A stretch of DNA of 64,000 bases, taken from NCBI RefSeq assembly GCF_016907795.1, contig NZ_JAFBCR010000001.1:806001-870000 (forward strand), read 5' to 3'. Position numbers and translations under genes: made by a program. This DNA is from Kocuria palustris (GTDB lineage: Bacteria > Actinomycetota > Actinomycetes > Actinomycetales > Micrococcaceae). Each line of letters begins with the position of its first letter. Positions within the stretch are counted from its first letter, which is position 1. This document shows, in pieces, positions 30,168 to 39,315 of the stretch. The notes beneath the pieces were generated by a model that made no database searches, had not been told where the DNA came from, and saw nothing but the letters and a program-made list of their open reading frames with translations.

Positions 30168-30917
30168 TCACCACAGCTGCCCCACACCGCGCACCAGCAG
30201 GATCACGCCGACGATCCCCAGCCCCCAGGCCGCGGCATCCGGTGCGGTGCGCACCGCCAGCTCCCGCACCGACGACAGCCCACGGCTCACCCGCTCCCCC
30301 AGGGCCAGTCGTCCCAGCGCGAGCAGTGCCGCCGGCAGCACCATGACCGCGCAGTACAGCCCCAGCACGATCCCCGAGGCCACCGGCCCCAGGTCGTAGC
30401 GCCCGATCCCAGCCATCGCCGCGAGATACGGGATCATGGTGGCGGCCTCGACCAGCCCGGCCGCCATGGCCAGCAGGCCCACTCCGCGCCAGCTTCCGGC
30501 CACGCGATCGGCCCGGTCGATCCACCGCCTCATGGAGGCCTGGGGGTCGCCCCCGCGCTTGCGCACCTGCTCCGGATCCAGCCACCAGCTCAGCCACGCC
30601 AGTCCTGCGCCGAGCACCACCAGGACCACCGCCCCGGGGCGCTGCTCGAGCAGCTGTCCGAGCGGAGCCAGCGCCGCCTGGAGCCCCGCCAGCAGGACGA
30701 GTCCCAGCATCCAGTAGAAGACGGCGATGACCGCCAGATAGGCCAGCACTCGCAGCGCGATCCCCCGCGCGCTGACGCCTCGCGATCTGCCGCTCATCAG
30801 CAGCAGGACCGCTGGCAGGGCCAGGGTCCCCATGCTGGTGGCATCCAGCAGGGCCAGCCCGGTGAGCACCATCTGGTCGCCGCTGCTGATCGTCGGGAGC
30901 TCTCGCATCGCATCCAT
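30168..30917 (-). CDS. GAP/Sap-like integral membrane protein
   Basis: 249 residues with about six hydrophobic segments and a polar loop near residues 115-145. The start LTGLALLDATSMGTLALPAVLLLM is typical of the GAP family (related to the mycobacterial sulfolipid-1-addressing protein and to LysE-type exporters), and the second half repeats the pattern (GLVEAATMIPYLAAMAGIG). Likely an exporter; the substrate is unknown. Start 30917 is taken because a GCGAGG lies upstream and the hydrophobic part begins soon after; the Met at 30908 is an alternative. It is divergent from a two-component system, which may regulate it. Confidence 0.75.
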   Translation of the reverse strand: MDAMRELPTISSGDQMVLTGLALLDATSMGTLALPAVLLLMSGRSRGVSARGIALRVLAYLAVIAVFYWMLGLVLLAGLQAALAPLGQLLEQRPGAVVLVVLGAGLAWLSWWLDPEQVRKRGGDPQASMRRWIDRADRVAGSWRGVGLLAMAAGLVEAATMIPYLAAMAGIGRYDLGPVASGIVLGLYCAVMVLPAALLALGRLALGERVSRGLSSVRELAVRTAPDAAAWGLGIVGVILLVRGVGQLW

Positions 30918-31054
30918 GACAACCAGCCTCGCGAGCACGGCCGTGTGCGGGCATCGGCCATCGGGGGCATCTTCCACGCGGGGCGCCTGGACTTTCGGGG
31001 GAGATCTCACCACGACATCCCTGCGGCGCGCGGCGCTCGTATAGCGTGAGCGCC

Positions 31055-32404
31055 ATGACCACCGCCGAGCCCCGCACCGCGGAGTGGCTCGAGCCAGGAG
31101 CTGAGCCGCCGCCCGAGCATCAGACAGCCGCAAAGAGCACGTCCCGGCCTGCGGGCCTGGCTGTGCGTCGACGCGACGTCGCGGTCGCCTGCGCGTATGC
31201 ACTGCTCGCCGTCCTGGCGCAGCTTCTGCTGCCTTTCGAACCCGCCACCCGCGTGCTCGGCATGCCCGTGCCCGGCTGGACGGGGCTCGCACTCCAGCTC
31301 ACGGCGGCCGCCGCTCTGGTCCTGCGCACGACCAGAGCATGGGTCGTCCTGCTGGTCACCGCCCCGGCTGCAGCCGCGTCGGTCGGCCTCGACGCCGGCC
31401 CTGTCTCCGCCCTGCTGCTCTTCGAAGCGATCTTCACCTCTGTCCGCTACGGCTCACGTCGCCTCCATCGACTCACGAGCATCCTGTGCCTGGGCGCGAC
31501 GGCCGCAGCTCTTCTGGCCGCACTGGCCCTGCCCGAGCACCGTGAGCTGTGGACGCAGCTGGCCGTGATGGCCGGCGTCGTGCTGATCCTGCCGCTGCTG
31601 TGGGCCGGAGAGGTCCGCGGTCATCAGGAGGCCCGAGCCCAGGCCGAGCGGGCGGCGGAGGCGGAGCGGGAGACGGCCGCTCGTCAGCTGGAGCTCGAGC
31701 AAGCGCGCGCCGCGCTGCGCCTCCAGGAGCAGCGCACGCACCTGGCCCAGGAGCTGCACGACGGGGTGACCGGGCACCTATCGGCCGTCGCCCTGCAGAC
31801 CGGCGCGCTGCGATCGAGCTCGGCCCTGCGCCAGGACCCCGCGGCGCTGGAGCGCTCCCTCGAGGTCGTGCGCACCAGCGCAGTGGAGGCCATGGCCGAC
31901 ATGCGGCGGCTCATCGACGTCCTGCGCACGGATGAGCCCGCCGATGACGACAGCGCTTCCTGGGATGGGCTCAGCGCTCGGCTGCGCGCCCTGCGACCGG
32001 AGGCCACGATCGTCGTCCATCCCGCAGCAGCGGCACGACTCGACGCCGCCGGGCTCAGCGGGCAGGCGCTGCGCATCGGCCAGGAGGCGGTCACGAACGT
32101 GCTCAAGCACGCCGGACCGGGCCCTGCGTCGCTCCTGCTGACGGACGACGACGGCCGCGTCGTGCTGGAGATCCGCTCGCCCCTGGCCGACCATGCCGTG
32201 GCCGACGACGGCTCCGGGATCGGCCTGCCCTCGATGCTCCGACGCGCTCGGGAGACCGACGGGAAGCTGGAAGCCGGTCCGGTCGACGAGCGGACCTGGC
32301 ACGTGCGCGCGTGCTGGGACGCGCACACGCTCGCATCGGGATCGTCGGAGATGGCGGCCGGACCGACGGAGCCTCACCGACGTGCAGAGGAGCCCGCCCG
32401 GTGA
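31055..32404 (+). CDS. NarL/DesK-type sensor histidine kinase
   Basis: 449 residues. The N-terminal half has about five hydrophobic segments and no large external loop, so the signal is probably sensed in the membrane. A coiled-coil stretch (QEARAQAERAAEAERETAAR) leads to a HisKA_3 dimerisation domain with the phosphoacceptor His in AQELHDGVTGHLSAV, and then an ATPase domain (IGQEAVTNVLKHA, GSGIGLPSMLRRA). ATG 31055 is preferred to GTG 31046 because TAGCGT (31042-31047) would be the -10 of a leaderless mRNA. It overlaps its response regulator by 4 nt. Confidence 0.9.
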   Translation: MTTAEPRTAEWLEPGAEPPPEHQTAAKSTSRPAGLAVRRRDVAVACAYALLAVLAQLLLPFEPATRVLGMPVPGWTGLALQLTAAAALVLRTTRAWVVLLVTAPAAAASVGLDAGPVSALLLFEAIFTSVRYGSRRLHRLTSILCLGATAAALLAALALPEHRELWTQLAVMAGVVLILPLLWAGEVRGHQEARAQAERAAEAERETAARQLELEQARAALRLQEQRTHLAQELHDGVTGHLSAVALQTGALRSSSALRQDPAALERSLEVVRTSAVEAMADMRRLIDVLRTDEPADDDSASWDGLSARLRALRPEATIVVHPAAAARLDAAGLSGQALRIGQEAVTNVLKHAGPGPASLLLTDDDGRVVLEIRSPLADHAVADDGSGIGLPSMLRRARETDGKLEAGPVDERTWHVRACWDAHTLASGSSEMAAGPTEPHRRAEEPAR

Positions 32405-33168
32405 CCACCGTCGTCCTGGCCGATGACCACGCCGCCATCCGCGCCGGTGTCCGCCTGATCCTGGAGACCGCGCAGCCGCCGATCCGCGTGGTGGGCGAGG
32501 CGAGCACGGCGCAGGATGCGCTCGAGCTCGCTGCGCGCGCCCGCCCGGATGTCGTGCTGCTCGACGTCCGCATGCCCGGGGCGAGCGGGCTCACCGTGAT
32601 CGAGGCCCTGCGCGGCACGGGCGCTGCGATCGTCATGCTGACGTCGTTCGCCCTGGACGACTACGTGCTGGCCGCCCTGCGTGCAGGGGCCGCCGGCTTC
32701 CTGGTCAAGACGGCCGAGCCGTCCGAGATCGTCGCCGCAGTGCAGCGCGTGGCGGCAGGCGATGCGGCGCTGTCGCCGGAGGTGATGCGCACCGTGATCG
32801 ACAGGGCCATCGCCCAGCCGGACGGATCAGGGCAGGCGGAAGATCCGCAGCCTGCGGGGCCTCCCGGGCACACGCAGGCCACGAGCGCACCGATCTCGGC
32901 GCAGGCGTCGTCGGTTCGGACGGCAGCGTCTGAGCAGCGGGCTGCCGCGCCGGCGTCGGGCGCATCGGGCTTCACCGAACCGCTGACCGGACGCGAGCGG
33001 GAGGTCCTGCGTCTGCTGGCCCAGGGGCTGAGCAATCAGCAGATCGCCGCGCGGCTCGTCGTGGCGGAGTCGACCGTCAAGACCCACGTCTCGCACGTGC
33101 TCGCCAAGCTGGGGGCCGCCTCGCGGGTGCAGGCCGCGCTGTGGTGGGGCCGTCACGGCGAAGGATGA
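32401..33168 (+). CDS. LuxR/NarL-family response regulator
   Basis: 255 residues. Receiver domain: DD8-9, phosphoacceptor Asp55 in VLLDVRMPGAS, Thr in MLTSFAL, Lys in FLVKTAEP. The LuxR helix-turn-helix is at the end (LTGREREVLRLLAQGLSNQQIAARLVVAESTVKTHVSHVL). The linker between them is unusually long, ~55 residues of Gln/Ala/Pro/Ser. GTG 32401 overlaps the kinase stop (GTGA). It probably controls the divergent membrane protein gene at 30.9 kb, but no site was identified. Confidence 0.93.
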   Translation: MTTVVLADDHAAIRAGVRLILETAQPPIRVVGEASTAQDALELAARARPDVVLLDVRMPGASGLTVIEALRGTGAAIVMLTSFALDDYVLAALRAGAAGFLVKTAEPSEIVAAVQRVAAGDAALSPEVMRTVIDRAIAQPDGSGQAEDPQPAGPPGHTQATSAPISAQASSVRTAASEQRAAAPASGASGFTEPLTGREREVLRLLAQGLSNQQIAARLVVAESTVKTHVSHVLAKLGAASRVQAALWWGRHGEG

Positions 33169-33549
33169 CGCCCCCGCGACCGTCCCTTGTTGTGCGAACG
33201 GCACAGCCCCGCTGACGCAGTCTGATGACCCGCCCGAGCCGTGCAGAGCGCGATCTCGGTGCCGTCGGCCCGTCGTCGGCGTGCCGCACTCCCACCGGAC
33301 CGCCCACGTCAGAGCCCGCACGCACAGGAGACGTCCTGCCTCGGAAGCCGCCCCTGGCTACACTCGAGGCCATCTCATGTGCGCATGCCGCACGGGCTGA
33401 AGGAGCCAGCCTCGGCACCGCCAGCTTTGTCGATCCCCTACATCTCGATCCGCGGGCAGATGTGATCGAATGAGCGTCTGATCCGCCCCCTGCCCAGGGG
33501 AACGCCGTACCTGCGCGCGAGCCGCGTCTTTTACAGGAGAGCAACCACA
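33169..33549. other. 381-bp gap before accBC, no gene seen
   Basis: I see no credible gene or hairpin. A TACACT box at 33359-33364 may be a -10 for the biotin carboxylase gene, which would then have a leader of ~180 nt. AGGAGA at 33534-33539 is the ribosome binding site. Confidence 0.4.
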
Positions 33550-35352
33550 GTGACCGCACAGAAGGCCCCCGAGACCGGCACCTCCGCCGCGCGCAGACCC
33601 GTCACCAAGGTGCTGATCGCCAATCGCGGCGAGATCGCCGTGCGCGTGATCCGTGCCGCCCAGGACGAGGGGCTGACCTCGGTCGCCGTGTACGCCGATC
33701 CCGATCGCGACGCCCTGCACGTGCGCATGGCCGATGAGGCCTATGGCCTGGGCGGCACCACCGCCGCGGACTCCTACCTGGTGATCGACAAGATCCTCGA
33801 CGCCGCCGCGCGCTCCGGCGCCGATGCCGTCCACCCCGGCTACGGCTTCCTGTCCGAGAACGCGGACTTCGCCGCGGCCGTGATCAATGCCGGGCTGACC
33901 TGGATCGGTCCGCCCCCGCACGCGATCTCGTCCCTGGGCGACAAGGTCGCCGCCCGCCGCATCGCCGAGGCCGTCGACGCCCCGCGCGTGCCCGGCACGA
34001 CCGACCCGGTCGACAGCGCCGAGGAGGTCGTGGCCTTCGCCGACGAGCACGGGCTGCCCGTGGCGATCAAGGCGGCCTTCGGCGGCGGCGGCCGCGGCAT
34101 CAAGGTCGCCCGCACCCGCGAGGAGATCCCGGAGCTCTACGAGTCCGCGGTGCGCGAGGCCGTCGCCGCGTTCGGTCGCGGCGAGTGCTTCGTCGAGCGC
34201 TTCCTGGACGCCCCGCGCCACGTCGAGACCCAGTGCCTGGCCGATACCCACGGCAACGTGGTCGTGGTCTCCACCCGCGACTGCTCGCTGCAGCGGCGCA
34301 ACCAGAAGCTCGTGGAGGAGGCGCCGGCGCCCTTCCTCACGGAGGAGCAGAACGAGCGTCTCTACTCCTCGTCCAAGGCGATCCTGCGCGAGGCCGGCTA
34401 CCAGGGCGCGGGCACCTGCGAGTTCCTGGTCGGCCAGGACGGCGTCATCTCCTTCCTGGAGGTCAACACCCGCCTGCAGGTCGAGCACCCGGTCTCCGAG
34501 GAGGTCACCGGGATCGACCTGGTCCGCGAGCAGTTCCGGATCGCCCGCGGCGAGGCCCTGGGCTACGACGACCCCGTCGTGCGCGGCCACTCCATCGAGT
34601 TCCGCCTCAACGGCGAGGACCCGGGACGCGGCTTCATGCCGGCTCCGGGCACGCTGTCCACGCTGCGCTTCCCGTCCGGGCCCGGCGTGCGCGTGGACTC
34701 CGGCGTGGTCGAGGGCGAGACGGTCTCCGGCAGCTTCGACTCCATGATCGCCAAGCTCATCGTCACCGGCGCCGACCGCGACCAGGCGCTGGCCCGGTCC
34801 CGCCGCGCGCTGGCCGAGCTGGAGATCGAGGGCATGGCCACCGTCGTGCCGTTCGACCGCGCGATCGTCTCGGACCCGGCGTTCGCCCCGGCCGACGGGC
34901 AGCCGTTCGCCGTGCACACCCGCTGGATCGAGACCGAGTTCGTCAACGATCTCGAGCCGTTCGCCGGTGCCCCGGGCTCGGGCAGCGAGGCCGAGGAGCG
35001 CCAGACGGTCGTCGTGGAGGTCTCCGGCAAGCGCCTGGAGGTCGTCCTGCCGGCCACCGTGCTGGGCTCCGGCAAGCCCGCCGCAGCACCGGCGGCCAAG
35101 AACCGGCGCGAGCGCGGCCGCGGTGCCGCCAAGGCCTCCGGCGACGACCTGACCTCGCCCATGCAGGGCACCGTGGTCAAGCTCGCGGTGAAGAACGGCG
35201 CCAAGGTGTCCGAGGGCGACACGGTCGTGGTCATCGAGGCCATGAAGATGGAGCAGCCGCTCAAGGCGCACAAGGACGGCACGGTCTCCGGGCTCGACGT
35301 CTCCCCCGGCGACACCGTCTCCGCCGGCACGACCCTGGCCACCATCCGCTGA
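33550..35352 (+). CDS. accA3: Acyl-CoA carboxylase alpha subunit (biotin carboxylase + BCCP)
   Basis: 600 residues. The biotin carboxylase domain (about 17-460) has [31 protein letters not shown], the ATP-grasp Gly-rich loop [14 protein letters not shown], and the active-site segment [20 protein letters not shown]. An Ala/Arg/Lys linker follows, then a BCCP domain with the biotinylated Lys in [11 protein letters not shown]. This is the standard actinobacterial AccA/AccBC form. It would use the AccD and AccE proteins at 17.3-19.1 kb and be biotinylated by BirA at 15.7 kb. GTG start with AGGAGA 10 nt upstream. Gene symbol assigned by similarity to the mycobacterial shared subunit. Confidence 0.93.
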   Translation: MTAQKAPETGTSAARRPVTKVLIANRGEIAVRVIRAAQDEGLTSVAVYADPDRDALHVRMADEAYGLGGTTAADSYLVIDKILDAAARSGADAVHPGYGFLSENADFAAAVINAGLTWIGPPPHAISSLGDKVAARRIAEAVDAPRVPGTTDPVDSAEEVVAFADEHGLPVAIKAAFGGGGRGIKVARTREEIPELYESAVREAVAAFGRGECFVERFLDAPRHVETQCLADTHGNVVVVSTRDCSLQRRNQKLVEEAPAPFLTEEQNERLYSSSKAILREAGYQGAGTCEFLVGQDGVISFLEVNTRLQVEHPVSEEVTGIDLVREQFRIARGEALGYDDPVVRGHSIEFRLNGEDPGRGFMPAPGTLSTLRFPSGPGVRVDSGVVEGETVSGSFDSMIAKLIVTGADRDQALARSRRALAELEIEGMATVVPFDRAIVSDPAFAPADGQPFAVHTRWIETEFVNDLEPFAGAPGSGSEAEERQTVVVEVSGKRLEVVLPATVLGSGKPAAAPAAKNRRERGRGAAKASGDDLTSPMQGTVVKLAVKNGAKVSEGDTVVVIEAMKMEQPLKAHKDGTVSGLDVSPGDTVSAGTTLATIR

Positions 35353-35382
35353 GCCGCCGGCCCGCCTGGGCCGCCTCGTGAA

Positions 35383-35420
35383 GGGGCCGGATCGACGCTT
35401 CCCTGCGCCGATCCGGCCCC
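35383..35420 (+). terminator. Hairpin after accBC, related to the GGAAGCG repeat family
   Basis: Perfect 12-bp stem (35383-35394 with 35409-35420; arm GGGGCCGGATCG) and a 14-nt loop. The loop carries CGCTTCCCTGCG, an inverted copy of the CAGGGAAGCG word at 28.1 kb, so this terminator may have grown out of a repeat copy. Confidence 0.7.
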
Positions 35421-35530
35421 TGGCCCCGATTCGGGACCGAGTCGACGGCATCAGGACCGAGCAGGTGCAGCGCTGAGTCGTCCCTGTGGATGGGCGCCCC
35501 GGCCCCGGTTCCGCCCCTAGCCTGCCGCGC

Positions 35531-36132
35531 ATGCATGATCATCGCGCCCGCGCTCGCTTCTCTCGCCCCGTGCTGCGCACCGCCGCCGCCTGGAGCCGCA
35601 GCCCCCGCAGCCTCGCCGGCGACCCGAGCTTCGAACGAGTCACCCGCAGCCTCTGGGCCAGGCTGCCACCCGCTGCGCGTTCACGGACGACGACGGCCGC
35701 GGACCAGCTCGTCTCCGTGGGCGAAGGTGAACCACAGCCCATCCTGAGGGTCTGGGAGCGAGCCGCGCTGCGGCAGCTGCACTACGCGGACAGCCTTCTC
35801 GTCTCCCACCTGAGTGCTGCGCAGCTGTGGGGCGGCCACTGAGCCCCTCACCCGCGCCCTGGACGCACGGATCACTGGGCGAGGAGTCCCGTTTCCGAGC
35901 GCTGGAATCCCGGCCGCAGCTGTCCTGCGTGGAGCAACGGCAGCACGAGCACAGCGGGGCGATGCTCCTCCACAAGAGCCTCGGGCTGCGTTCGGTGCTG
36001 CTGAGGCTGCTCGTCGTGCGCACTGGATTCGCTGAGCCATCCATGAACCTGCCGGTCATCGTGCGGGATGGGCCGCGGTTCGTGCTGGACCTGGCCTGGC
36101 GCGAGCAGCGCACGGCGCTCGAGTACAACGCC
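35531..36132 (+). pseudogene. DUF559/AbiEi-like gene, 5' part, interrupted by the transposon
   Basis: ATG 35531 lies 7 nt after TAGCCT (35518-35523), a leaderless-type start. The first frame gives ~103 residues (RARFSRPVLRTAAAW ... YADSLLVSHLSAAQLWGGH) and stops at 35842. Further family sequence follows in other frames: EPLTRALDARITGRG (frame 3, near 35842), then FAEPSMNLPVIVRDG and FVLDLAWREQRTALEYNA in frame 1 up to 36132. The last is the start of the DUF559 endonuclease-like fold (consensus PDLAWPExRVALEYDG). Frameshifts separate the pieces, so the gene is dead apart from the insertion. The 3' part is at 40064-40225. Confidence 0.8.
36125..36132. repeat. Target-site duplication, left copy
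   Basis: ACAACGCC directly before the left TGTG end; the identical copy follows the right end at 40056-40063. If the right terminus were three bases longer (TGTTGTGG), the duplication would be 5 bp (ACGCC), as in Tn7/Tn402 relatives; the ungapped alignment of the ends favours 8 bp. Confidence 0.8.
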
Positions 36133-36186
36133 TGTGACTTCGTCTGCTGAATGGCGGGGTTCTTCGGTCGCTTCGTGGCGGGGTCA
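36133..36186. repeat. Left terminal inverted repeat with tandem transposase-site motif
   Basis: The outer repeat runs 36133-36163. Its conserved core is CTTCGTCTGCTGAATGGCGG. A second copy of the motif (GTCGCTTCGTGGCGGGGTC) lies just inside, from about 36167. Tandem sites at each end are typical for Mu/Tn7-type transposases. The second motif reaches the stop codon of the transposase gene. Confidence 0.75.
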
Positions 36187-38166
36187 GGTGACACCGATGA
36201 CCAGGTTGCTCTGTGCGGCTTCGATGACGTCGTTGGTGATGGTGTCGAGTTCGTTGATCTTCAGGACCCGCTGGATCTGGGGGAAGAGGCGTTCGAGGAG
36301 CCGGAAGTTGCCGCGGGTGATCCGTGCGATGGCTGCGATGGCTTGGGCGTCGGTGAAGTCGTCGGGGTCGAGGGTCTTGCCGAGGGATCGCCAGTGTCGC
36401 TCGAGGACGAACAGCAGTTCGTCTTGTCCCAGGGGCCGGTACTGGTGGGCGAAGCCGACTCGGCTGTAGAACTGGGGGTAGTGGCTGAACTGCTTCTCCA
36501 GGCCGGGCATGCCGATCAGGATCAGGGCGATGTCGTCGCGGTCATAGCGATCGCGCAGCAGTTCCAGAGCGGCGGGACGCAGTCGTTCGGCCTCGTCGAC
36601 GATGATCAGCTCCACGTAGTTCCTGCCGTGTCGCCATCCCCAGGCCTCGGCAGTGGGCGTGCCGGGAGGTACGAGGTGCTGCTCGATGCACATGTTGGTG
36701 CGGGTGATGGCTTGGGTCAGCTCGTCCTTCAGGGTCCGCGGGGTGGTCAGCACGCTGGGGGTGTAGAGCACGGTGCGGCTCCGGTTCAAGGCGGCGTAGA
36801 TCTTGGCGTCGTTGTCGGAGCGCGGCCCCCAGTAGGTCAGCAGGTCATGAGCCTTCTCGTAGTGTGCGTAGCGGCGCGCGGAGAGTGTCTTTCCTACGCC
36901 GGCTGATCCGAAGCACAAACCGATGGTGTGCCCGCGGCGCACGGCCTGGTCGTGGTGCTCTTGGTTGACGGCCTTGCAGACGAATTCGTCGTGATCGAAG
37001 ACGCGGATCTCGGTGATGTCGCGGGGGTCGTAGCGGATCACGACCGAGCGTCCGACGTAGCCGGCCAGAGTTGGCGAGACGTAGCGCAGGCCCTGGAAGC
37101 GGATGCCATCGCGGCGCACGACGCGGGTCTTGGCGACGGTCAACAGCAGTCTGTCGAGGTCTTCCAGGCTCTCGGGCATTCGGGGCAGCCAGCCATCGGC
37201 GATCCACGCGCTGCGCGGGGAGGTTCCGAGCTCGCTGTGCGTGCGGTCGTTGTAGGTGGCCACGAACGCCTCCAGGGCGCTATCGAGGGCGGCCAGGGAC
37301 AGTTTCGGTGTCGGCCAGGGGTGCCCTTCGGTGATGTGTCCGGGCAGGGTGGCGAGTAGCTCGGTGTTGATGGTGCCGGAGAACCGCTCGATCTTGCCCC
37401 GTCCCTGGGGTCGGGCGACGGTGGAGTGGATCAGTCGGATGTGGAGGTCGACGGCGGTGTGGGCGAGCTGGTCACTGGTGAAGTCGCTGCCGTGGTCGAC
37501 GTAGAGCACGTCGGGCAGGCCGCACATCGGCCAGGCCGGGTCGGTCTTGTGCCAGATCGCTTGGCGCAGCGCCAGGGCGGTGTTCATCGCCGACGGTGCG
37601 CCCAGGAAGACTGTGTAGCCGCAGACCGCCCGGGAGCAGTCGTCGATGATCGTTGTCAGCCATGGCCGTGCGGGCTTGCCGTCGGTGCCCACCACCAGGA
37701 TGTCGAGCATGGTGTGATCGGATTGCCACATCGCGTTGGGCAGCTCTGCTTGCCGGCGTAGCACCAGCTCGTGCTTGTCGCGGTAGGACGCTGCGCCCTC
37801 CAGGGCGAGGGTGACCATGCCGGGATCCAGGGTCCGCACGATGTCCCACACCACCGAGTAGGAGGGGACCGGCCACCTCCGGGCGGCGCAGATGCCCGTG
37901 ACTTTGCGATGGATCGTGGCGATGGCCGGCCGCGGCTTGCCCAGTGCCAGGCCCTCGATCAGGTCGACGAGGTCGGGCGGAAGGCGGCGGGAGCCGGCGT
38001 CCGCCCGTGAGGCCGTCTCCAGTCCGGCGTAGCCGTCGGCGCGGTAGCGGGCGTGCCAGCGCTCCAGGGTCCGCAGCCCTACATCGGTCTCGCGAGCTAA
38101 GCGCGCGAGGGGCACCTGGTCCTCGACGTGGAGCCTGAGGATTCGCCACCGCGCTCGAGCGTCCAC
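36184..38166 (-). CDS. Fused DDE transposase and AAA+ ATPase (TniA-TniB fusion)
   Basis: 660 residues from GTG 38166. Residues 1-75 are a helix-turn-helix (VPLARLARETDVGLRTLERW). Residues ~130-290 are an integrase-type core with Asp150 (WQSDHT), Asp224 (YVDHGSDF) and Glu260 (GRGKIERF), a D-D35E arrangement. Residues ~340-405 are the start of a Mu-type C-terminal beta-barrel (VGRSVVIRYDPRDITEIRVF). At ~410 the chain passes directly into a TniB-like ATPase: Walker A GSAGVGKT (420-427), Walker B LIIVDEAERL (Asp524), and the sensor region GMPGLEKQF. These are normally two genes; the tail of the first and the head of the second are missing at the joint. GTG 38166 is chosen because it just follows the resolvase stop region; it overlaps the resolvase by no bases. 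Confidence 0.88.
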   Translation of the reverse strand: MDARARWRILRLHVEDQVPLARLARETDVGLRTLERWHARYRADGYAGLETASRADAGSRRLPPDLVDLIEGLALGKPRPAIATIHRKVTGICAARRWPVPSYSVVWDIVRTLDPGMVTLALEGAASYRDKHELVLRRQAELPNAMWQSDHTMLDILVVGTDGKPARPWLTTIIDDCSRAVCGYTVFLGAPSAMNTALALRQAIWHKTDPAWPMCGLPDVLYVDHGSDFTSDQLAHTAVDLHIRLIHSTVARPQGRGKIERFSGTINTELLATLPGHITEGHPWPTPKLSLAALDSALEAFVATYNDRTHSELGTSPRSAWIADGWLPRMPESLEDLDRLLLTVAKTRVVRRDGIRFQGLRYVSPTLAGYVGRSVVIRYDPRDITEIRVFDHDEFVCKAVNQEHHDQAVRRGHTIGLCFGSAGVGKTLSARRYAHYEKAHDLLTYWGPRSDNDAKIYAALNRSRTVLYTPSVLTTPRTLKDELTQAITRTNMCIEQHLVPPGTPTAEAWGWRHGRNYVELIIVDEAERLRPAALELLRDRYDRDDIALILIGMPGLEKQFSHYPQFYSRVGFAHQYRPLGQDELLFVLERHWRSLGKTLDPDDFTDAQAIAAIARITRGNFRLLERLFPQIQRVLKINELDTITNDVIEAAQSNLVIGVT

Positions 38167-38173
38167 GACGCAC

Positions 38174-38762
38174 CTACTGCAAGGCGTTCTCGCGCCCGCG
38201 CTCGGCGCGCTGAAGGGCGCGGTAGACCGTGGAGCGGCCCACGCTGAACAGCTCGGCCAGCTCGCCCACGGTGTGCTCGTCGGCAGCATGTAGCTGGACG
38301 AGGTGAGCTTCTTGCCGGGTGGTGAGTTTCGGTGACTTCCCGCGCAGCCGGCCCTTGGCCTTGGCGACCTTCATCCCCTCGCGGGTGCGGGCACGGATGA
38401 GGTCGGCTTCGAACTCGGCGACCATCGCCAGCACGTTGAACAACAGTTTCCCCATCGGGTCGGTCGGGTCGTACACCGATCCGGCGATGCTCAGCTTCAC
38501 TTCCCGCGCCGCGAGGTCGTCGGCGATCTGGTGGGCATCACGGACTGAACGCGCCAGCCGATCGAGCTTGGTGACCACGAACGTATCGCCGTCCCGACAG
38601 GCAGCCAGCGCCTGCCGCAGGCCCTCACGGTCGGCGTTGCGGCCCGTGATCGCCGTAGATGCGCTTGGGATCGACGCCGAACTCCGCGAGTCCGTTACGC
38701 TGCGCGGTCAAGTCCTGCTCGTCGGTGGAGACTCGGGCATAGCCGACCTTCAAGGGGGACAT
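38174..38762 (-). pseudogene. Serine resolvase, frameshifted
   Basis: The N-terminal catalytic start is at ATG 38762: SPLKVGYARVSTDEQDLTAQ, with the nucleophilic Ser12. The frame runs into a stop after RIYGDHGPQRRP. The remainder continues in another frame as NADREGLRQALAACRDGDTF, then VVTKLDRLARSVRDAHQIAD, a full resolvase body and a C-terminal helix-turn-helix (TVGELAELFSVGRSTVYRAL). Comparison with the family pattern DHGLTGxN suggests loss of 8 bp near 38641-38650. It would resolve cointegrates at a res site. A GTG at 38578 could start a shorter protein without the catalytic Ser, so function is unlikely unless this is a sequencing error. Confidence 0.85.
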
Positions 38763-38789
38763 GCTCCCCAGTGTGTCATATAGCCTCCC

Positions 38790-38879
38790 TTCACCGGACA
38801 GTTCACCGGACGGGTCTTACGGGACAGCCCGCCAGGCGTGCCGTCTTTCCTCTCGATAAGTAGCGGTGGTGTCCGGTGA
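38790..38879. promoter_or_regulatory. Possible res site: direct and inverted TTCACCGGAC repeats
   Basis: TTCACCGGAC occurs at 38790-38799 and 38802-38811, and the inverted GTCCGGTGA at 38871-38879. Their place just upstream of the resolvase start is where the resolution site and resolvase promoter of such transposons lie. Confidence 0.45.
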
Positions 38880-38918
38880 GGGTTCCCCTTACGGGCATGC
38901 GATCTGGGCTGACGCCTG

Positions 38919-38948
38919 TGACCGAGTGTTCAGTGCGCGCTGTATAGT
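38919..38948 (+). promoter_or_regulatory. Promoter of cmtR-cadD, leaderless
   Basis: TGACCG (38919-38924), 18-nt spacer, TATAGT (38943-38948), then 7 nt to the ATG at 38956, so the mRNA would start at or near the start codon. GTTCAGT occurs both in the spacer and directly after the -10, a possible CmtR binding repeat. Confidence 0.55.
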
Positions 38949-38955
38949 TCAGTCC

Positions 38956-39315
38956 ATGCTGACTATTGCTTCGCGTCTCGACGTGATGAACCGCCTGGGT
39001 CGTGCACTGGCCGACCCCACTCGATCCCGGATCATCTTGACCCTGCTCGACCATCCCGCTTACCCGGCGGAACTGGCCCGAGATCTGGACCTGACACGCC
39101 CGAACGTGTCCAACCACCTGGCATGCCTGCGCGATTGCGGGATCGTCGTCTCCGAGCCCGAGGGTCGTCGGACACGATATGAGATCGCCGATTCGCACCT
39201 GGCGCAGGCGCTGACGGCACTGGTCGATGCCACCCTGGCAGTGGACGAAGACGCCCCGTGCATCGATCCCGCCTGCTCGCTTCCCGGATGCGACGCAGCT
39301 GGGGAGGGCGCATGA
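38956..39315 (+). CDS. cmtR: CmtR-type ArsR/SmtB cadmium/lead sensor
   Basis: 119 residues. Winged-helix repressor that leaves DNA when Cd(II) or Pb(II) binds. The recognition region is RPNVSNHLACLRDCGIVV. The three known Mycobacterium tuberculosis CmtR metal ligands are all present at the same numbers: Cys57 and Cys61 (ACLRDC) and Cys102 (DEDAPCIDP). Further Cys near the C-terminus (PACSLPGCDA) are extra. ATG 38956 gives this exact numbering and sits 7 nt after a -10 box; an open frame reaching 38866 has no support. Overlaps cadD by 4 nt. It should repress its own operon. Confidence 0.93.
   Translation: MLTIASRLDVMNRLGRALADPTRSRIILTLLDHPAYPAELARDLDLTRPNVSNHLACLRDCGIVVSEPEGRRTRYEIADSHLAQALTALVDATLAVDEDAPCIDPACSLPGCDAAGEGA

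Noticed and set aside
36151-36906. 251-codon frame on the plus strand starting at the transposon left end
   Set aside because: Antisense of the well-supported ATPase domain; it starts inside the terminal repeat and has no motif.
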